Notes under the pieces: model-generated
The model's input: only the letters and a program-made list of their open reading frames with translations
The model's database searches: none
Told to the model about the DNA's origin: nothing
Part shown: piece by piece, positions 13,178 to 15,539 of the stretch
Numbering within the stretch: the stretch's first letter is position 1
Layout of the letters: every line of letters starts with the position of its first letter
NCBI GenBank assembly: GCA_966210935.1
Contig: CBIHLX010000014.1
Coordinates: 1-15,539 of the forward strand
Direction: 5' to 3'
Length of the DNA stretch: 15,539 nt
Source: CBIHLX01 sp966210935
Lineage (GTDB): Bacteria > Patescibacteriota > Saccharimonadia > Saccharimonadales > Saccharimonadaceae
Position numbers and translations under genes: made by a program

Positions 13178-14083
13178 CTACACGCGTGCGCCAAGCTTGG
13201 CGTTCTCGCGACAAGCCTCAGTATGGAAAAGAAGATCCGGATTTTGCTTGCAGTTCAAACAAATCAAAACTAGATCGTTACAGTTTGCCCACGCACAGTT
13301 CTCAAAATTATTGGTCGCACCGCTACAGTGACTACACTCACCAATCACCTTAGCGTGATCACTAAAGTCAACTGTCATACGATCATCGAAGACACGCAGA
13401 CTGCCCTCCCATAAACCATCATCGCCATACGCTTCGCCGTACTTCACAATTCCGCCATCTATCTGATAGACATCCTTAAAGCCACGCTTTTTCATCATGG
13501 CCGAAATAACTTCACAACGAATGCCGCCAGTACAGTACGTGATCACTTTTTTATTTTTGATATCATCGTACTTATCGCTTTCAAGCTCGGCGATAAAATC
13601 ACGAGAAGTATTCGTATTTGGCACAATGGCGTTTTTGAATTTACCGATCTTTGCTTCATGTGCATTACGGCCATCAAAGAAGATAACATCATCACCATAC
13701 TGCTCAATAAGCTCATGAACTTGCTGCGGCTTGAGATGTACGCCGCCGCCAATGACACCGTTTTCATCAACATCAAATTCATCTTCGCTATTTTGAAATC
13801 CAACCAGCTCACGGCGCGCCTTGACGCTCATACGAGGGAAGTCTTCACGACTACCATCGCTCCATTTGAAGACAATGTCGTTAAATCCTGGGTACTGCTT
13901 CGTAGCCTTGATATACGCCTTCAGATCATCGATATCACCGCCGACCGTTCCGTTGAGACCGTGCTTGCTCACTAAGATTCGCCCTCGAAGATTAAGGCTG
14001 TCCGACAGAGTTTTTTGCCATAGCTTCACCGCAACTGGGTCGCTAATTGGCGCAAATTTATAATAGAGTAGAATTTTTTGCAT
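13178..14083 (-). CDS. trhO: tRNA uridine(34) hydroxylase TrhO (rhodanese-domain, UPF0176/YceA)
   Basis: TrhO hydroxylates U34 of certain tRNAs using O2, the first step toward 5-methoxy- or carboxymethoxy-uridine. The 301-aa protein has the N-terminal UPF0176 domain (about 1-95; LLYYKFAPI, RGRILVSKHGLNGTVGG), a rhodanese domain (about 115-220) with the active-site loop YCTGGIRCE (Cys184, Cys190), and a C-terminal region with seven Cys (250, 253, 263, 268, 275, 278, 291) in a C-x2-C...C-x4-C...C-x2-C layout that suggests a metal site. Length and motifs match the family well. ATG 14083 has no Shine-Dalgarno site; TGGTATAAT ends 8 nt before it. Wobble-uridine modification would act on tRNAs reading split codon boxes. 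Confidence 0.94.
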   Translation of the reverse strand: MQKILLYYKFAPISDPVAVKLWQKTLSDSLNLRGRILVSKHGLNGTVGGDIDDLKAYIKATKQYPGFNDIVFKWSDGSREDFPRMSVKARRELVGFQNSEDEFDVDENGVIGGGVHLKPQQVHELIEQYGDDVIFFDGRNAHEAKIGKFKNAIVPNTNTSRDFIAELESDKYDDIKNKKVITYCTGGIRCEVISAMMKKRGFKDVYQIDGGIVKYGEAYGDDGLWEGSLRVFDDRMTVDFSDHAKVIGECSHCSGATNNFENCAWANCNDLVLICLNCKQNPDLLFHTEACRENAKLGARV

Positions 14084-14091
14084 CGGTGTAT

Positions 14092-14100
14092 ATTATACCA
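14092..14100 (-). promoter_or_regulatory. Extended -10 promoter of trhO, predicted near-leaderless mRNA
   Basis: The minus strand reads TGGTATAAT, full consensus with TGn extension, followed by 8 nt and the trhO ATG. The expected start is 0-2 nt before the ATG. It lies in the 34-bp gap after the MFS gene. Confidence 0.65.
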
Positions 14101-14117
14101 CTTTTAAGCATCTCGAA

Positions 14118-15416
14118 CTAGAGGTCGGCATAATGCTTTGACAGCATACGATACGAACGAGACATAAACGCAAGCAGCGTCATAACGAGGCCGACAAGAC
14201 CGGCAATAATAAACACCATGGCGATTGCCCGCACCTCTCCAGTGCCGAACCATGGGCCAACCGTTTGGTACAGAAGGCCGCCCTGTCGCATTGATGGGAT
14301 GATGACAAATTCAGCGATTGGCCCAATCATAAATGCCATCAGTGGCATCGAGGCTGATTCAATCATCTGCGCAAACCCAAAAACACGACCCTGACGCTTG
14401 AGTGGTACGACACGCTGAATGATTGTCTGCTCTACGGCTTCAACAAATGGAATCATACACATATAGGCAAACATACCGATAGCCAGCGGCAGGATCGCTG
14501 ACTTCAGTGGGAACAGAATACAGACGATCCACATGAGTACATTGATAGCTAGCAGAGTAAAGAGGGGGCGCTTCCCAAGACCTTTTACTGACACGAACAG
14601 CCCGCCGACAATAAAGCCCGTACTCAGCGCACCCCAGAGGAGTCCCCACGCTTGCACTGACATCAGCGATAAGCCGTAAGGATCCATCAGCGCCATAAAC
14701 ACCCCACCCAGGAGGTTGTTGAAAGTCGTAAAGAAAATCAGTCCAGCAAGTCCCGGCACGACACGGATTGCCGCAATACTGCCCTTGATATCAACTTTTG
14801 TCGTCAATTCCGGATCATGCGCCAGCTGAACTTCGGGAATCCGCACAAATAGCACCAGGTGTAGTGCGGCAAGTGTCATCATTGCCACCGCAATCGCAAG
14901 CGCCCAGCCCATGCCAAAAAAGCCAATGACGAGCCCACTAAAGACCGATGTCACTAGAAAGCTAATGCCGTTCACCGTACCAACCATGCCGTTTGCACGA
15001 TCTCGGATAGCTTCCGGCACGAGCAATGTCACTGTAGTAGAAAGGACGATATTGCGCGCATTCTCCACGACACTTCCAGCAAGCACCACAATAATAAACA
15101 GCCAAAACCACATACCACCGAGCTGCAATAAATCCTCTTTTGGAATCGCCAGGTAGGTCAGACCACCAATTGCAAATGCCGCAAGCGCAAACAGCGTCGA
15201 CACCTGCATGACGTATTTTTTCTTGTGATGATCGACGAACGTTCCAAAGGCAATGCTCGTAAGTGACACAAATAACATATATGCACCGCCGATAATCGCC
15301 GTCGCTAGTACCGACCGCGTCTCCAGGTACACCCAAAACGTCAAACAGAACCACAAAAAGCTGGTCGTCACATTTGCGATCAGTGTATTAACGAGTACCT
15401 GATAGAAATTTTTCAT
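14118..15416 (-). CDS. Major facilitator superfamily transporter
   Basis: The 432-aa protein from ATG 15416 has about twelve hydrophobic segments in two halves joined by a charged loop near residues 195-215 (PEVQLAHDPELTTKVDIKG). After the second segment comes GTFVDHHKKKYVM (58-70), a version of MFS motif A (G-x3-D-x2-..-K/R-K/R). It resembles the MFS_3 / macrolide-efflux-like drug exporters by general pattern, but the substrate cannot be told. A GTG start 23 codons upstream would add a polar, non-MFS stretch and is rejected. AGGGG ends only 1 nt before the ATG and a TATAGT box ends 6 nt before it, so the mRNA probably begins at the ATG. A divergent gene starts 70 bp away. Confidence 0.92.
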   Translation of the reverse strand: MKNFYQVLVNTLIANVTTSFLWFCLTFWVYLETRSVLATAIIGGAYMLFVSLTSIAFGTFVDHHKKKYVMQVSTLFALAAFAIGGLTYLAIPKEDLLQLGGMWFWLFIIVVLAGSVVENARNIVLSTTVTLLVPEAIRDRANGMVGTVNGISFLVTSVFSGLVIGFFGMGWALAIAVAMMTLAALHLVLFVRIPEVQLAHDPELTTKVDIKGSIAAIRVVPGLAGLIFFTTFNNLLGGVFMALMDPYGLSLMSVQAWGLLWGALSTGFIVGGLFVSVKGLGKRPLFTLLAINVLMWIVCILFPLKSAILPLAIGMFAYMCMIPFVEAVEQTIIQRVVPLKRQGRVFGFAQMIESASMPLMAFMIGPIAEFVIIPSMRQGGLLYQTVGPWFGTGEVRAIAMVFIIAGLVGLVMTLLAFMSRSYRMLSKHYADL

Positions 15417-15422
15417 ACCCCT

Positions 15423-15428
15423 ACTATA
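15423..15428 (-). promoter_or_regulatory. -10 box of the MFS gene, predicted leaderless mRNA
   Basis: The minus strand reads TATAGT followed by exactly six bases (AGGGGT) and ATG, placing the expected transcription start on the A of the ATG. No convincing -35 was found. Confidence 0.5.
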
Positions 15429-15447
15429 TCGCCTTTCTTGTAAAATG

Positions 15448-15476
15448 TTGTGTTTCGCACTAAATTTTATTATAAT
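15448..15476 (+). promoter_or_regulatory. Promoter of the divergent gene at the right edge
   Basis: TTGTGT (15448-15453) and a consensus TATAAT (15471-15476) are separated by exactly 17 nt. Expected start near 15483, about 4 nt before ATG 15487, again nearly leaderless. It faces away from the MFS promoter. Confidence 0.65.
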
Positions 15477-15486
15477 AGCCAGCACT

Positions 15487-15539
15487 ATGACCCGCGGGTC
15501 CTCTACACGTAAACGTTCGGACGACCGAACCGCTAACGA
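15487..15539 (+). CDS. Start of an unidentified gene (runs off window)
   Basis: An open frame of 17 codons begins at ATG 15487 and continues past the window edge: MTRGSSTRKRSDDRTAN. It is polar and basic, too short to assign. Support is the strong TTGTGT-17-TATAAT promoter just upstream and the absence of any other use for it. There is no Shine-Dalgarno site. It could be a soluble protein or a cytoplasmic tail of a membrane protein. Confidence 0.5.
   Translation, partial: MTRGSSTRKRSDDRTAN

Noticed and set aside
13084..13194. Longer uvrC reading frame starting at TTG 13194
   Set aside because: It adds 37 residues unlike UvrC, overlaps trhO, and the ATG at 13083 sits exactly where the conserved domain begins with its own -10 box.
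15417..15485. Longer MFS frame starting at GTG 15485
   Set aside because: The extra 23 residues are polar and unlike an MFS N-terminus, and the sequence there carries the promoter boxes for both divergent genes.

Overview
The window looks like a compact chromosomal segment of a Patescibacteria/CPR bacterium, most likely Candidatus Saccharibacteria (TM7). This rests on the gene mix (LemA-HtpX, a CarS-like cytidylyltransferase, SecG beside a membrane-anchored solute-binding protein, type IV pilins, TrhO), on very short intergenic gaps, and on a LigA and a UvrC that lack their usual metal-binding cysteines. The standard code applies: full-length proteins are read without in-frame TGA. The taxon is an inference and was not tested by a search.

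Layout, almost entirely on the minus strand. 1-397 is the 5' part of a type IV pilin-like gene that leaves the window. 465-4994 is a four-gene operon read right to left: lemA, htpX, an unknown polytopic membrane protein, and ligA, which overlaps the gene before it. 4995-5329 has no protein gene; it holds a promoter for lemA, a strong hairpin terminator, tRNA-Leu(TAA), tRNA-Cys(GCA) and their promoter. 5330-5827 is a PH-domain-like protein. 5934-6491 (plus strand) is a CarS-like CDP-lipid synthase, tail-to-tail and overlapping by 8 bp with a CDP-alcohol phosphatidyltransferase (6484-7101, minus); the two look like successive steps of phospholipid head-group synthesis. 7139-7307 holds tRNA-Leu(GAG) with its terminator and promoter.

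7291-11559 is a five-gene operon read right to left: a cysteine-rich pilin, an Xaa-Pro aminopeptidase, a four-TM PF04020-like protein, secG, and a family 5 peptide-binding protein fixed by an N-terminal membrane anchor. Its products concern the cell surface, secretion and peptide scavenging, which fits a host-dependent, amino-acid-scavenging cell. 11599-13083 is uvrC, 13178-14083 is trhO, 14118-15416 is an MFS transporter, and the start of a divergent plus-strand gene is at 15487.

The main signals worth attention are: (1) LigA without zinc-finger cysteines and UvrC without [4Fe-4S] cysteines; (2) promoters whose -10 box lies 6-10 nt before the ATG, predicting leaderless or nearly leaderless mRNAs for several first genes, while most downstream operon genes carry Shine-Dalgarno sites; (3) a shared 12-bp promoter element in front of both pilin genes; (4) an Arg-to-Glu change in the CDP-alcohol phosphotransferase signature. 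I saw no CRISPR array, insertion sequence, prophage or obvious new defence-type system.
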